A stretch of DNA of 64,000 nucleotides, from the NCBI GenBank assembly GCA_965153455.1, contig OZ234494.1, positions 14,136,001 through 14,200,000 on the forward strand. Reading direction: 5' to 3'. Each line of letters starts with the position of its first letter. Position 1 is the first letter of the stretch. Position numbers and translations under genes: made by a program. Shown here piece after piece: positions 49,435 to 61,079 of the stretch. Origin of the DNA: Sphagnum compactum. Lineage: Eukaryota > Bryophyta > Sphagnopsida > Sphagnales. Below the pieces are notes generated by a model, which had not been told where the DNA came from, searched no databases, and saw only the letters and a program-made list of their open reading frames with translations.

Positions 49435-49599
49435 CGCTGGTAGCTCTGCTGCGCGCGAAAGATTTGCTTCCCTCGCCTTTGCTTGGCCTGGTCTGCTTCC
49501 CGTGTCGAACTCGCCCGTCAGGTACTGTGTGTCCAGAAACTAGGTAGGTAGTAGGTACTCTCCTGCGCGAGAGGGAAAAATGAAAGAGAGAGGGAGGGG

Positions 49600-49738
49600 T
49601 TGGGGGGGGGAGAAGATGCTGTTTGGTGATAGGTGTTTTTCACCTCTCTTGCCTATCTAGTGTTGCTCCTGCAATTGGCTGCACCAACATTTTTGAAAAC
49701 TTGAAATATGGGAAGTTGTTGAATGTTTGGGAAATCCA

Positions 49739-49771
<33 letters not shown>

Positions 49772-51050
49772 GTTGTTAGCGTGGAAAGAAATGATTCAAG
49801 TTGGGGAAATCGAGAAAATCCATCAAACATTGATAGTTGTTGAATGAAATGGTCTAAGTTTGGGAATTGAAAAATCCATCAAATATTGGTGGTTGTTGAA
49901 TGACATAGTTCAAACAGTGAGGAACAAGTTTTTTTTGTCCTTTTCTATTTCCTAACTAAGAAAAATGAGAATGCAATAGTTGGATATTGAGAGTTTGTAA
50001 CTTTGATACTACGTAGGCAGTACAGCAGGTGACACTTTCATGAAGGGTGTTAAGCTTCGCTTATTGCCCCTCATCACAAGATTGAGCCCATGATTTAGGA
50101 GGAGACTTAATTATTATTTTTGGAACTGTTTGAAGTTGTTTCATGAGGGTTGTGAGATGGTTTCTTTTAAAAATAATTCATAGCTATAATGAAATTCCCA
50201 ATTCCTCATAAGCTCACTTTGTGTGCCAAATCCATCCACACAAATTGTTGCCTCACTTTTTGTTTTACTCTTCAACACTTAATACAACCAAGATGAATCA
50301 AAATAGGCTGGGTTCTGATATCAATTTTGGACTTGGTTTCTCAAAAGTAAACTACCTTAAACAAATCTTATCCAATAAGACAAAGCACCCATAGAATGTG
50401 GGTACAATTACTGATTTGTAAGGAAAGAAGTTTGAAGAAAATTTGGCCAATTTCACAACGTGGAACTCACAAGCCGCCCATTTCAAGCCTTGCATTTTCA
50501 AGTGTTGCATGCATTTAGGCTAATCCTAGTTTGTCTGTGGATGTGTCTCTCACCCTTGTTGGTCTCTCAAACAAGGTAGAACAGTAAAAGTTAAAGTACT
50601 CCAAGCTGCATAGCACCACACCAGATCCAAGCAATCACTTCTAATCTTACCTTGTCTTGTGGATGTCACAGCTAGTAACTGAAATAGGTGAAAGCCAAAG
50701 TGCAACACAGCCAAGCTAGGAATTGAAATACAGGAAAGCAGAAGCGAAACACAGCCATATGGGAACAGCTGCAGAACTGCATTTGTCTAGCTTGATTCGC
50801 CTTAGATTGTAGAATAAACTGCTACCAATACAGTTCATAGCTCAGAGTTACAAAGGAAACACCACGACTTCAACAAGGTCAAATCTCAGAATCCTGTCCC
50901 ATAAATAGCTCAAGCACGTCATAAAGAACTGGTAGAATATTTGTAGTGTATGTGGAGTATGCCTTACCTAAGTAATATTTTTGCCTCTATGGCACCTCGA
51001 GAGAGTAAGGTTCCTCAGTTTTTCAGGAACCTGCTGCATAATGAGCCATC
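49600..51050. other. Intergenic region with a (TA)n tract; no gene seen
   Basis: It holds the CT-rich leader side of the WRC gene, a (TA)n tract at 49741-49769 and AT-rich DNA. Near 50315 the minus strand reads TTGATATCAGAACC, a weak copia PBS look-alike without supporting domains. Confidence 0.4.
49741..49769. repeat. (TA)n microsatellite
   Basis: About 14 TA dinucleotides without interruption. Confidence 0.95.
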
Positions 51051-51053
51051 CTC

Positions 51054-51323
51054 TTGTCTGAAATACATCATGGCCGTCTGCTTATAAGAGCAAAATTCTA
51101 CCAGTTCTTTCCGCCAGGTAAGGACCAACCGGAGATTGAAGACCTGTCCAGCTTGGATCTCACCCAGTGTGAGGCCCTCATTCCCAGAACAGCAGCATTT
51201 GAGGTCCTTACTGTCAAATTAAAAAGTCCATCACCAAACACAGAGACAAGAGAAGTACAAGTTCCTGGAGGACAATTATCTAAGGTGAGTGGAGATATAA
51301 GCTGCAGAGAGCAAGCATGGTAG
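51054..51323 (+). other. Possible exon or gene fragment, unassigned
   Basis: An 89-codon frame contains DQPEIEDLSSLDLTQCEALI and EVLTVKLKSPSP and reaches a good donor-like CTAAG|GTGAGT near 51280. Another donor-like CCAG|GTAAGG lies near 51116. Composition is protein-like, but I recognise no family and found no partner exon. A 101-aa minus frame overlaps it. It could be a stranded exon of a lost gene. Confidence 0.2.
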
Positions 51324-51329
51324 CTTGGG

Positions 51330-52085
51330 ACAGAAAACATCAAAGATGAAAAAAAGAGAGAAATAAAACTCACTGATGGCTTATGAGTCGATATGGCTAG
51401 CAAAAAAAAATTACTTAAATCCTAGACAACCTTGCTAATATGCATCCCAGTCACAGAAATTCAACAATGCACACTAGACCCAAAACCCATAATTCAGCAA
51501 GACAAGAACATCTAGATGCAACTAAAGTCCATACTCCTGTTTGCTGAGATCTGACAGACAAGAATTGGATTGCCCTGGTTCATGTTCGTCGTGTTCTGAA
51601 TCGCCATGGCCAAATCTCTCTTGTATTTTGTATGTAGTTAGGTACCTATTACCATACGTACTATGACTGAGAATGGGCACCCCTCGTCCAAATTTCTACC
51701 TATTGATTTGAGAACATGAAATTCAATAGTCTCAATTTCAGTATTTCAGAAACTTTTGACAGTTGAAAAATAACTTTTTAAATGCACATTATTTTGCATT
51801 TGTAATCCTTAGAATAGCGAGAGCAGAGCAGTGTTGTTTTTTTTTGGCAAATTTTCGCACATAGTGACAAAAAATATCCATTGCAAATTGTACAAAGGGA
51901 TCTTTTGGAAAAAGAACACTGGAGCAGAGAGCCTCTGAGAGGTTGAGGTTTGATTCTCATGGATTTCAACAAAAAATAACAATAAACTTTTTCTCTTTTT
52001 TCAGCCAAGCCTTTCATGAATTAATTTATGCCAAACATAAGTTTGTAAGTACTAAAGTACCGTACCTGCCAATTGCCTGGTGTGG
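51330..52085. other. Upstream region of the DUF1997 gene, no feature resolved
   Basis: No gene is seen. Promoter elements of the downstream gene should lie here or just beyond, but I could not pick a convincing TATA box. Confidence 0.35.
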
Positions 52086-52086
52086 G

Positions 52087-52122
52087 GTGTGTGTGTGTGT
52101 GAGAGAGAGAGAGCGCGCGCGC
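52087..52122. repeat. Compound (GT)n(GA)n(GC)n microsatellite
   Basis: Three dinucleotide tracts follow one another (GT, then GA, then GC) about 270 bases upstream of the DUF1997 start codon. Alternating GT and GC tracts can adopt Z-form DNA. It is probably in or near the 5' leader. Confidence 0.9.
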
Positions 52123-52394
52123 TTGGCTATGGCGTCGCTGCTCGCAAATCCCCTCTTTTTCTTCTTTCCTCTTTTCTTCCCACTGGAAATTATTTTTTGA
52201 TGATTCGTGTTTCATGAGCAGAAAGAAGTCTTGGATTTGGATTTTTTTTCTTTCCTTTGACGGCGATATTTTCTTCACTTCAGCACAGATAGACAGACAG
52301 ACAGAGACAGAGACAAGAGGAGGACTCGCAATAGAGACAGAGAGTGGTAGGGAGCAGCAGAGCGTGAGGGTGGTGGTGGGAGTGTGCATGAAGA

Positions 52395-53378
52395 ATGGCT
52401 CAATTGTGTTTGCCCTTGTTGTTGTTGTCTCCCTCTCCCTTATCGTCTGTGTCGCTCTCACCACAACGATTTCAGCTCTCTTCCACAAGGCCACACAAGT
52501 TGCGAGCTTTACGTGTTCGATGCTGCTCTGTGGTAGCAGCAGCTGAAAGATGTGGTTCCAGGGATGATGATGATGATGCTGATAGGTCTTTGCTTTCTTT
52601 AGCTCGTTTTGTTCAGGGTTGTGAGTGTTTGAGATGCGGGAAGAAGCAGCAAGTTGGAGGAAGATACGGGATGAAGCAATGGAGATGGACTAGGCGCGGA
52701 TCGGAACGACGACTTGTGCTTGCACGCGTTTCGGAGGTGAGTGGCAGTGGTAGTGGGGAGGGAGCAACGGCGTCCAGTAAAGAGGATTCGAAGCCGAGGG
52801 CGAAGTTGAGTGCAAGGCTTGTGGAATCGTATGAAATCGAGGAGATGCAACGACCGCTTGCCGAGTACATGAGTCTGCCGGTGAGTCGGTATTCGGTGCT
52901 GGATGCGGAGCGCATAGAGAGAGTAGATGACACAATGTTCAAGTGCTATGTGCATCGACTGAAATTCTTAGGGTTTGAAGTGGGACCTGTGTTGCTGGTA
53001 GCTGTGGAAGCGCAACCAAATGGTTGCTGCATTCGTCTTCTTTCTTGTACGTTGGAAGGTTCTCCCATTGTGGTCGCACAGAACAAAAAATTCTCCGCAA
53101 GTATGTCGAACAAAGTCTCATGGACTACTGTCAGCGATTCCTCCTCCTCCCCATCAGCCCGGCGACTGGTTTCCGACACCACAATTGAGGTGACCATTCA
53201 GATTCCCTTCGCATTTCGTGCGTTGCCTGTGGAATCTATCGAAGGAACTGGCAACAAAGTGTTGTCTCAATTGCTCAAAGTCGTGCTTCCACGCTTCCTG
53301 ACACAGCTTGGCAAGGATTACTACGCATGGGCTTCAGGGGACATGTCCCGCAAACCTGTGGGAAATGGTCAGCTTTGA
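52395..53378 (+). CDS. DUF1997 family protein, probably chloroplast-targeted
   Basis: A 327-aa intronless frame. Residues 1-50 are rich in S, L and R with few acids (MAQLCLPLLLLSPSPLSSVS), as in a chloroplast transit peptide. Residues 55-150 form a variable linker with a CECLRCGKK patch and acidic and serine runs. Residues about 152-315 match DUF1997: PLAEYMSLPVSRYSVLDAER, FKCYVHRLKFLGFEVGPVLL, CTLEGSPIV, an SDTTIEVTIQIPFAF strand, and a C-terminal helix PRFLTQLGKDYYAWASGD. The family occurs in plants and cyanobacteria; its function is not established, and a plastid role is inferred from the transit peptide and distribution. The start at 52395 has a good context (AGAATGG); a candidate donor inside (GAGGTGAGT near 52735) seems unused because the frame stays open. 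Upstream lies a CAGA/GA-rich leader. Confidence 0.85.
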   Translation: MAQLCLPLLLLSPSPLSSVSLSPQRFQLSSTRPHKLRALRVRCCSVVAAAERCGSRDDDDDADRSLLSLARFVQGCECLRCGKKQQVGGRYGMKQWRWTRRGSERRLVLARVSEVSGSGSGEGATASSKEDSKPRAKLSARLVESYEIEEMQRPLAEYMSLPVSRYSVLDAERIERVDDTMFKCYVHRLKFLGFEVGPVLLVAVEAQPNGCCIRLLSCTLEGSPIVVAQNKKFSASMSNKVSWTTVSDSSSSPSARRLVSDTTIEVTIQIPFAFRALPVESIEGTGNKVLSQLLKVVLPRFLTQLGKDYYAWASGDMSRKPVGNGQL

Positions 53379-54475
53379 CGCAGTCTCAATTTCAGCAATT
53401 TGCCCAAGTTCTTAGTGACAGCAGAATGTGAAGAGAGATCCAAGACAGGGATGCACTTGGGTGCAAGCCACTGGCTGCCAATTTATCTGCAGTGCCATTT
53501 TGCTGCTATGCATGGGACTGCCATGGATCTACCAAACAGAAAGAGAGCCAGATTGTATATCAGTTGGGGTGTAGGGAGAAGCGGGATGTCTCCACTGCAT
53601 GAAAAAGAACTAGCTAGAAAGAATGAGAGAGATCCTTGGAATGAATATACCCCCACAACACGGTGAAGAAGCAGAATGTGTTTCCTTCAAGAGCAGATGA
53701 GAATTGTTGCCATTGTTGCTGAAGGAATCAGAGTACAAACTATCTTCACTTCTACCTGAAAATTCTTGCTGCAAAACACAGCTGCATCATCATGTACTTC
53801 ACAAAACATAGCTAGTAAATCTGTAAGATAGTGTAGGAAATTTTGGGGTTACAATTTAAGCTTTCTGAGCAAGGAAATGCAATCTCATCATGAATTGAAC
53901 CCTTCTAGCTTGACCCCATGAGACCTGCTCCTTTTAAGTACCTACACAAGTTTCTTGCGTCTGGCGGAGTAGTACATACTTATCTACACCCATCATCCAG
54001 AGCTGATTGAAGTCAGTGGGGAGTGATGGCAGCTTGTCACTGCTATTCATGATGAAGGTGATGGTCTGATGCTTTGTGAGCAACTCTCAACTGGTTACGA
54101 CTGCACACATTGTCATGTGTGTGTTACCTTCAAACTGTTGTTGTTGTGGGGATTATTTTCTGCAATTTCATAGATAAGTGGAGTCCTGGTTCCATGGCAT
54201 TTGCTTAAATGGTTGTGCCAGATGATATCACCGTTATCATCTTGCCATTACTGTGAGTCTTGTGACACAGATTCCAAACAACAAATCAATTATATGACAA
54301 TTGGTCTCCACCCCTGCTGGGTGCTGATGAAGTCACTGCTGGGGATGCTATTGTATCAATACCATACATGTTACTGTTGAAGGTCTCTGAACATGCATGT
54401 GAAGCTCTTTCTAACATGCATGTGAGCATCACAGATGTTTAAACAACTCCACAGTGGTTGTGATTTTGTTCCTGT
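53379..54475. other. 3' flank of the DUF1997 gene, no second gene seen
   Basis: It probably includes the 3' UTR. Words near 54010-54240 (GAAGTCAG..GGAGTGATGG, TTCATAGATAA) recur loosely at about 57720-57870, so a diverged dispersed repeat may flank the small-protein gene on both sides. Confidence 0.35.
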
Positions 54476-54476
54476 T

Positions 54477-54710
54477 TTCTCTGTTCTTTAGCATTGGGTT
54501 TGGTATTGATTTTTGTTTCCTTTTTCTTTAGGATTGAGTTTTGATTTTTTTTTGCTTTCTTTGTTCTTTAGGATTGGGTTTTGATTTTGTTTTTGCTTTC
54601 TTTGTTCTTTATGATTGGGTTTTGATTTTCTTTTTCTTTTTCTTTGTTCTTAAAAGATTGGATTTGATTTTGTTTCCTTTGTTCTTTAGGGTTGGGTTTC
54701 CTTTTCTTCC
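54477..54710. repeat. T-rich tandem repeat, about 40-55 bp units
   Basis: Five or six imperfect copies of a unit around TTCTTTAGGATTGGGTTTTG followed by ATTTTGTTTTTGCTTTCTTTG. The plus strand is almost free of C and A, giving low-complexity frames that are not genes. Confidence 0.75.
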
Positions 54711-55890
54711 TGCTGATTATGTTGTTGAGTCTGAAATCTCTGTAACCATATTGGAAGGGGACATGGAGCTGCCTAACAAAAGAGATCCTACTTTGGGTGT
54801 CACAGGTGCCATCATCACAAGCATTCTGATAGCAGCAGCACACCCTGTAAGACTATTTTCATCAGATTCCGTTCCTGAGATGTCCACTTCCTCAAAGACT
54901 CTGGAATTTGAGCAATTAATTTATTTTAATTAGGCACATCTATTGCTGTTGTAGCTAGTATCCAGGAGGGGATTTTTAGCATGTGAAGCTCTGCTAAATC
55001 TCTTTCCAATTACAATTTTTTCTTCCAACTTCTCTTCATTGTTTGGGGAGGTAGGAAAATGAGGGAAGGTAGGAAAATTAAACAAAGAGAAATTAATCAT
55101 AAGACCTTTTTGCTTAAGGATTATAGTAGATGTTTTGTATCCTCCAAAAAAACAACGAAGAAAACCCACATAAACCCCATATATCATACCTAGCTACCTA
55201 CTTATCTACCTAACTACAACATCAATTTTGCTCAAAAATCTGGTTGTCAGACCCAACCTATTATTATTAAACATTCAGAGTTAATATTTGAAAAGACATG
55301 CTACTTATGACATGAGAAGATAACACAATTTTTTTTGCAATGAATGGAGCTGGAACTTCAAACCCATGAATTTACAAAGGCAGGTGTAGTAGGTCTGTAG
55401 TAGTGTTGGGTCCAGCCTTTTTGTTTATTGGCGAAATTTCGCCAAAAAGCGAAAAACAAATTTAAAGTTCGAAAATGACGTAATTTTGGAGGGTTTCCAT
55501 GGCCAGAAGTGAGAAAAAAGAATAGTAGAAATCGCCAGATTTCTATATTTGGGGTTTTATTATGTAGCCATGAATATACAAGGTTGATTAAAGATGTGTA
55601 CCCCACATCTGGTTTATAGCCTGATGTGGCTAAATCTTCCTTAGGATGATTGCCATAAATCTTAAATAAATTCCTTGACAAAAAAAACACTGGAACTTGA
55701 TTTGCGTTCACACGGGCGATGGGCTAGGTCGTCTCCTCTGCCACAGCAGTCTACAGGATTGTTGCACGCTGTGTGCGCGGCGTCCCTCGTGTTGGCGAGC
55801 GAGCGAGCGACCGAGAGAGATAGAGAAGGCACCGGAGGGAGCAGGAGCTTGCAGGAGCGTGGTAGAGCAAGTGTAGTAGAGCAGGGTCAC
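54711..55890. other. Intergenic DNA and leader of the small-protein gene
   Basis: No coding frame is supported for most of it. From about 55720 the DNA turns GC-rich and contains GCGAGCGAGCGAGCGACC and GA-rich words, typical of a plant 5' UTR leading into the ATG at 55892. Confidence 0.4.
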
Positions 55891-55891
55891 C

Positions 55892-56690
55892 ATGTTTCGA
55901 GTACGCGCCACTTCGTTCTTAGCCGGTTTCGCTGTTGCTTCGGCCATCGCCATTTACCAGTTGCAAAAGGATGTGTGGGGCAGCCATCAAATATTGGCAG
56001 ATGAGGTTTCCCTTCTTCTTCTTCTCCTCCGCTGCTCATCTTCGTGTCGTTTTATTTCTAGGATATACTCTCCTCCTTCCTGTCATCCCCTGTTTATTGT
56101 TTGTATGTCCATTGTTTTTTTTTTATTTGCAGTGCAAGCAAGAAATGGTATCAAAAGTGGGAACTTTGTGTTTGTTTTTTTCTCTTTTTTGCTTCACTTT
56201 GAGTGCCCATTATAATTTGTCTATGTGGAGGAAACTTTAGTTGTGGAACGGAGCTGCTGCTGCTGTTTTGAAGAAGAATCGTGGGAGGATTTGGATAAAA
56301 CATTGTGTCTCAACTCGAGCTTGAGACACAATTGGAGGGAAACCCTAGATGTGAACTTGTGTACTATGAGGTGGATTTTAGCATAACTTTGTCTATTGCA
56401 TCAGTTTTCTGACAATCCTGATCGCACTATGGTTGAGCTTCAGCATTCAGTTGCAGAAATTCCATGTCTGATTGACCTAATTTTCAGCTGGAAAATTTTG
56501 CAACTCATGCCCCCTGGGGCTGCCTTCCAGTTTTCTGTGCAAATGAATCATGGATGCATCAGAAGAGTAAGGGAAAATGTCTGGGATCTATGGACAGGTT
56601 GAGGGGTATTACAGTCAGTTGGAGAAGCGGATCAAGCAACTTGAGCACTTGACGGGTTTATCTCCTTCTAAAGATACTCACCAGGTTTGA
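55892..56690 (+). CDS. Small membrane-anchored coiled-coil protein (two exons)
   Basis: Exon 1 (55892-56005, 38 codons) gives MFRVRATSFLAGFAVASAIA IYQLQKDVWGSHQILADE and ends GAG|GTTTCC. Exon 2 (56598-56690) follows acceptor GGACAG and gives VEGYYSQLEKRIKQLEHL then TGLSPSKDTHQV and a stop. Both sides are phase 0, giving 68 aa. Residues about 9-25 form one hydrophobic segment after a short basic N-terminus, as in a membrane anchor of mitochondrion or ER; residues about 36-57 have heptad-like hydrophobics and look like a short coiled coil. I recall similar small plant proteins with an N-terminal FxxGF anchor but know no name or function. The start has a strong context (CACCATG) after a GC-rich leader. 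The donor GTTTCC is weak, and the stop could be replaced by a further exon if CAG|GTTTGA were spliced. Confidence 0.65.
56006..56597 (+). other. Intron of the small-protein gene
   Basis: A T-rich intron of 592 bases between GAG|GTTTCC and GGACAG|GTTG. Short frames inside it are hydrophobic effects of T-richness, not genes. Confidence 0.55.
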
Positions 56691-58420
56691 TCTTTTCTGC
56701 TTCATTAGCATCTGCCAGAAGTCACCATTTTTCCCAGCCCTTTATAAAACTCATTAATGTTCCTATGTTTTGAAGCCTCACCCTTGTTATTGCTGGAGAT
56801 CCAGCACCTGGGCAGGATGAGCACTGGCTGCTCATGGTCAACTCTCAGTAGTCCATATCAAGATGCTTCACTGGTCTTGAACCTTGGTGCTCTTGAAATG
56901 CTGCTTCTTTATCACCCTGATATGAAGGTGGAGTTGTTGCTGTTGTTCTCACTTCCTTTTCATTGATGCCTGCTGGGTGAGTGCAGGTGGCAGGGAAAGA
57001 TGACTGAGTCATTTGAAAATTGGGAATGCACGTGGGTTGCACACACATTGGGATGAAGAGTTGTTGAACATGCTTTCACTTTTGAAGAACTGGGGCGATT
57101 AGTTATATATCCAATAGAGGGGTGATTGCTCATCCTTGTTTGCAGCAAACTACAGCTTTCTAAACTATAATGTTGCTCACCAAAATTTTCATAACTTTAT
57201 TCTCTGAGAAACTGGGATTGGAGGTCATTCAGTTTACAGTGTTTATTTCTTTTCAATCACTGTAATTTTCACTATAGGGCTGGATTTCAATTGGGAATAT
57301 GCACAAGATCAAGTTTTGTTTTATCATGAAGTAGGTTGTTTCTGGAAAGTGGTCCAAGGACAAATAGTAAGGGTGGAGATCTGCAGGTCTGCTTGTTACC
57401 CCATCTGGAATATCAACTTTGAATAAAAACGCAAACGGTATCATCTACACATTTCTCAGTTGTATTTTGCAACCCACTTGTAATGTGGTGGTCAAAATGA
57501 ATCGAAGCTTACACTCACAAGTTTTGTGCAGGTTGAAGGAGAATATTAATTTGCCTTTCTGCTTGTCTCTGTTGAGTTCTAGCTTGGCATTCTGACTGAG
57601 TCTTCTAATTGCTTCCAAAAATGTGACAGAAACTCAGGATGCAGATGTTTGCAGAAGCATTATGCCCAAATCTTTGGAGCAGATTGTCATGAACTTAACA
57701 ACACACAGTGGTAGGAGCTGATGAAGTCAGAGAGGAGTTATGGTAGTTTATGGTCATGTCATTCATGTTGAGAACAATCGGCTGACATTGATGTTGCTGG
57801 AATTGACACACCATTTATCTTCAAAGAGGTAAAATTGTGGTGTCTCCTCTGCAATGTCATAGATAATGTATTCAGGTGGTGGTTCATTCATGGGTCATGA
57901 GATGATGACATCTGTTGACAAGCTCACATGACAAGATATGGACAGACCTCTAGTCTGTTGGCAACAACAAGCCACTGAAATGTTTGTGTGTGCTTTAATT
58001 GATTGTTCTTCAAATTGTGCAATTTTTCTCCATGCTCCTGACATGACATGAATATCAACCAAATGAAACACTTACAATTGAAAAAAATCAGACAAATGAA
58101 TTGCCCATCCATAAAGATGAAGTTCTTGAAATTTTACAATTTTCTCCAAGCTCCATGACATGGATATCAAGTAATATGGAGGGAGGTGGGGAAGGGAATT
58201 TTCGATTTTTTCAGAAATGAAATTTATAATTTTGACACATACAAGGGATTTTTGTAGAAAAAAATATCCCCAATTCGCCATATTTTGTATATAAAATAAA
58301 ATAAAGTCGCCAGATTTCTAGAACAAAAATTCAGACAAATGAATGGTCTGCCGCCTATCCATAGCTCAACTTTTTGTGTACATTGGGGACAACCCCACCA
58401 ATTCGGCGAGTAAGGGAGAG
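56691..58420. other. 3' flank and intergenic DNA, no gene seen
   Basis: No supported frame. The phrase TCGCCAGATTTCTA near 58307 also occurs near 55532, again pointing to a dispersed repeat on both sides of the small-protein gene. Confidence 0.4.
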
Positions 58421-58426
58421 AGAAAC

Positions 58427-58436
58427 AAAAAAAAAA
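58427..58436 (-). terminator. RNA polymerase III terminator of tRNA-Ser
   Basis: A run of ten A on the plus strand is a T10 tract on the transcribed strand, about 28 bases past the tRNA 3' end. That is a standard Pol III stop. Confidence 0.8.
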
Positions 58437-58464
58437 TTGGTCGCTTCTTTCATTCCCGGACTTT

Positions 58465-58546
58465 CGTCGCCTGAGAGATTCGAACTCTCGCGGGGAAACC
58501 CCATGTACTTAGCAGGCACACGCCTTAACCACTCGGCCAAAGCGAC
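58465..58546 (-). tRNA. tRNA-Ser (anticodon GCU)
   Basis: Read on the minus strand, an 82-nt cloverleaf. The acceptor GTCGCTT pairs with AGGCGAC, with discriminator G. The D arm holds GGCCGAGTGGTTAAGGC (A box). The anticodon loop CTGCTAA has GCT in the centre, and the T arm holds GAGTTCGAATCTC (B box). The long variable arm (ATGGGGTTTCCCCGC) is the mark of class II tRNA-Ser. It reads AGC/AGU codons. There is no intron and all stems pair, so it looks functional. It is nearly identical, from memory, to angiosperm tRNA-Ser(GCU). Confidence 0.95.
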
Positions 58547-58549
58547 TCG

Positions 58550-61075
58550 ATGGCAAATGCGTTTTCGGTATGTATTTATTCTTTTCTTAACTCTACGATT
58601 AGGGTTTGCATAAAGATGAGGAACACTTGCATTTGTGCACTATTGGTCGTTTCGTGTAGTAAGTCTGAAGTCTGGCATGTAAGTCTCAGCACTTTTGGTG
58701 TCTCTCTGTCTGGCAACAATTGCTTCATTTGGAGGTTCCCCCACATCAATGTTTTATCCAAGATCAAACATTATAAGAAAAAGCTACGGGAAGCTGGGTA
58801 CTTCCTACCTCAGCAGAAATGGCTTGAGTTCATAGAGCTCTCCCTCCATTGTAGTAGTGGGTCAGTATGCTCCATTTGGGAAGATGTGACAACGCTGTAT
58901 GTTGCTGACATTTAGTGTGTCATCTGTGTGCTGATATTCTGCAGTGAACTTGTCCTAACACGTTTGGATACAGAATCTGATACCATACTAGAGAGCACAC
59001 ACACATGCATGTCTGGCAGAGAGCTACTTAGATGTCTTGCTTGACCATAACCAGCAATAATCCCTGAGCGGGGACCCGTTTCTGGTAATGCCCTGCTTTG
59101 AGGCCATCACCCAATGTAAAGACTGATAAGAAAGTGTCAAATGGATCTGTAAAAAATCAAAATATGGGCCTCAATTGCTTCCACTTACACCCACACATCT
59201 CCACAGACACCCCCTATTGGGACCTCTACTACTAATATTTGTGACATCCAACATACAGTGTTAATTATTCCCCCATACAGGCCCACGATGAAAAAGTGGA
59301 CAGAATAAAGTCCGTGACTATTTCATGTCTCCACCTAGGCCAATCATAATGGCCGGTCAATCAAAAACTGTCATTTCCTGTACAGTCCCTCATGGAGGGC
59401 ACTGAAGAGAAAGGATATTTACAGGCATCAACTGAGTTTCACATAGTTGATGATGGCTACACTTCATCCAAAAGAAAATGTACAGGCCAGTTTCACTTTT
59501 GCTCTGGGTGGAACATTTTATGTTCTTACAGATTTGCAATCAAGTAATACAATCACTGATCATCTCTGGATCTGAGGATGTTAGAAAGAAAGATGCTTAA
59601 CAGTGAAGCTTCAGGCTGGTTGCCCATTGTGGAGATTAATCATGTCTCTGTGGATCCAGCTGTGTGTTCTTTATGTCCTCTGCTACTTCAGATTACCTTG
59701 CTTCAATATTTGTCAGTGTTCCTGTGCTCAATTCAGTGCTTTTGGTTTCACTTCTCTGATGTATAAGGTCATGCACCATCATGGGTGATCATCCCAAACA
59801 GGATTTAACATCAAGTAGGTGAAAAGCTTGTAGAAAATTATCGATGCGTTCAAAACTAGTGACAAACTGCCCCAAAACTTTTAAAACTTTGTCAAAATGT
59901 GTCAAGAATCTCCCCAACAGAATTTCTTTAAATTGTTTTCCTATTTTTTTTAAAGCATGGAATTTGTGACAGAATATTGTGTTTAATTTTATTTTTTCTG
60001 AGTTTGGAACCTTGCTCAAAGATTACATTCATGATCATAAAATTTAAATTTAAATGTTAATTGAACTATTAGATTACATTCCATTAAAAAAAATGATTTT
60101 AAATATTACAATACATTATCTATTTGATGTCTTTATTTCCTTACAATGTATAAATCATAAGTATAAATAATGAGAGTAGGAGCTAATGCAAGTGGCATCA
60201 TGATATTTGCATATTCTAAAGAGAGTATGAACTATATTTAGGATAAAACCTTTGAATTAATACTATATAACCTTGGATTAATCTAGAGCTTTTTATGCAA
60301 CCACAAAGTTCCATCAAGCTACCTCTTGCCTTAAGGGTGGTCGAGGGTTTCCAATTTTCACATTGCAAAACTTTTGAAGCTTTGGATGGGGGATCATCTT
60401 AAGTAAAAGATGAATATGACATTTTTTCATGAGACTTACGTTATGAGAAAAATATATAATGAAGCTTATGAAAATTTGATTAATGTTGCAATATTCCCAC
60501 AAAACCTGTAGTAATTGAATCACATTTTTCAAAGGGAACACAATATGTGCAACATTTTTTTCTCAATTTTGTGATGTAACCAAAGTGGCAATAGTCCATA
60601 AGTTAATTTAGTCAAATTTGGCTATTGAAAAAACATGAAAGAAAAATATTAAACATCCTTATATATTTTTGGCTACCTACTTGGACCATGTATGCAATTT
60701 AGCATAATGTTTTAGAATTTTTCAATTTTTTCCAAAAAGTCATTCAATTTGAAATGAAAACATTCAAAAACTTCAAAATAATGCACACTTTCAAACCAAA
60801 AAAACATTGAATATGTGTGGAATTATTAACATTGAATGATTAATGCACAATTTGTAACATTATGGCAAAAGGTGACATCCATGATTTGAACATTTTTGTG
60901 ATTATGATTAGGTTTTAATCATATGATCAATGTCTTTAATGATGTAACACAATCTAATCATATTTACAATTACATAACTAGATCATATTATGAAGCTCAT
61001 AATAACATGAATAAAGCACATGGTTTGATTTCAAAACTATATTTGACCAAGTAACAAAAACATAACATTGGACAC
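58550..61075. other. No supported gene
   Basis: The 121-aa frame at 58550-58915 has no domain and an erratic composition. TTTCTGGTAATGCC near 59088 is shared with about 24285. After about 60000 the DNA becomes AT-rich. Confidence 0.4.
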
Positions 61076-61079
61076 ATTA

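Noticed and set aside
50300-50335. Second copia primer-binding site
   Set aside because: TTGATATCAGAACC on the minus strand is only a partial match and no gag or pol remnant lies downstream of it.
51898-51960. tRNA-like B box (GGTTTGATTCTC) as another SINE
   Set aside because: No convincing A box at the right distance and no tail.
54541-54933. 130-aa phenylalanine-rich frame
   Set aside because: The first half is translation of a T-rich tandem repeat; the rest has no support.
58550-58915. 121-aa plus frame after the tRNA as a gene
   Set aside because: It starts inside the tRNA flank, has no domain or splice support, and its residue mix looks like random non-coding DNA.
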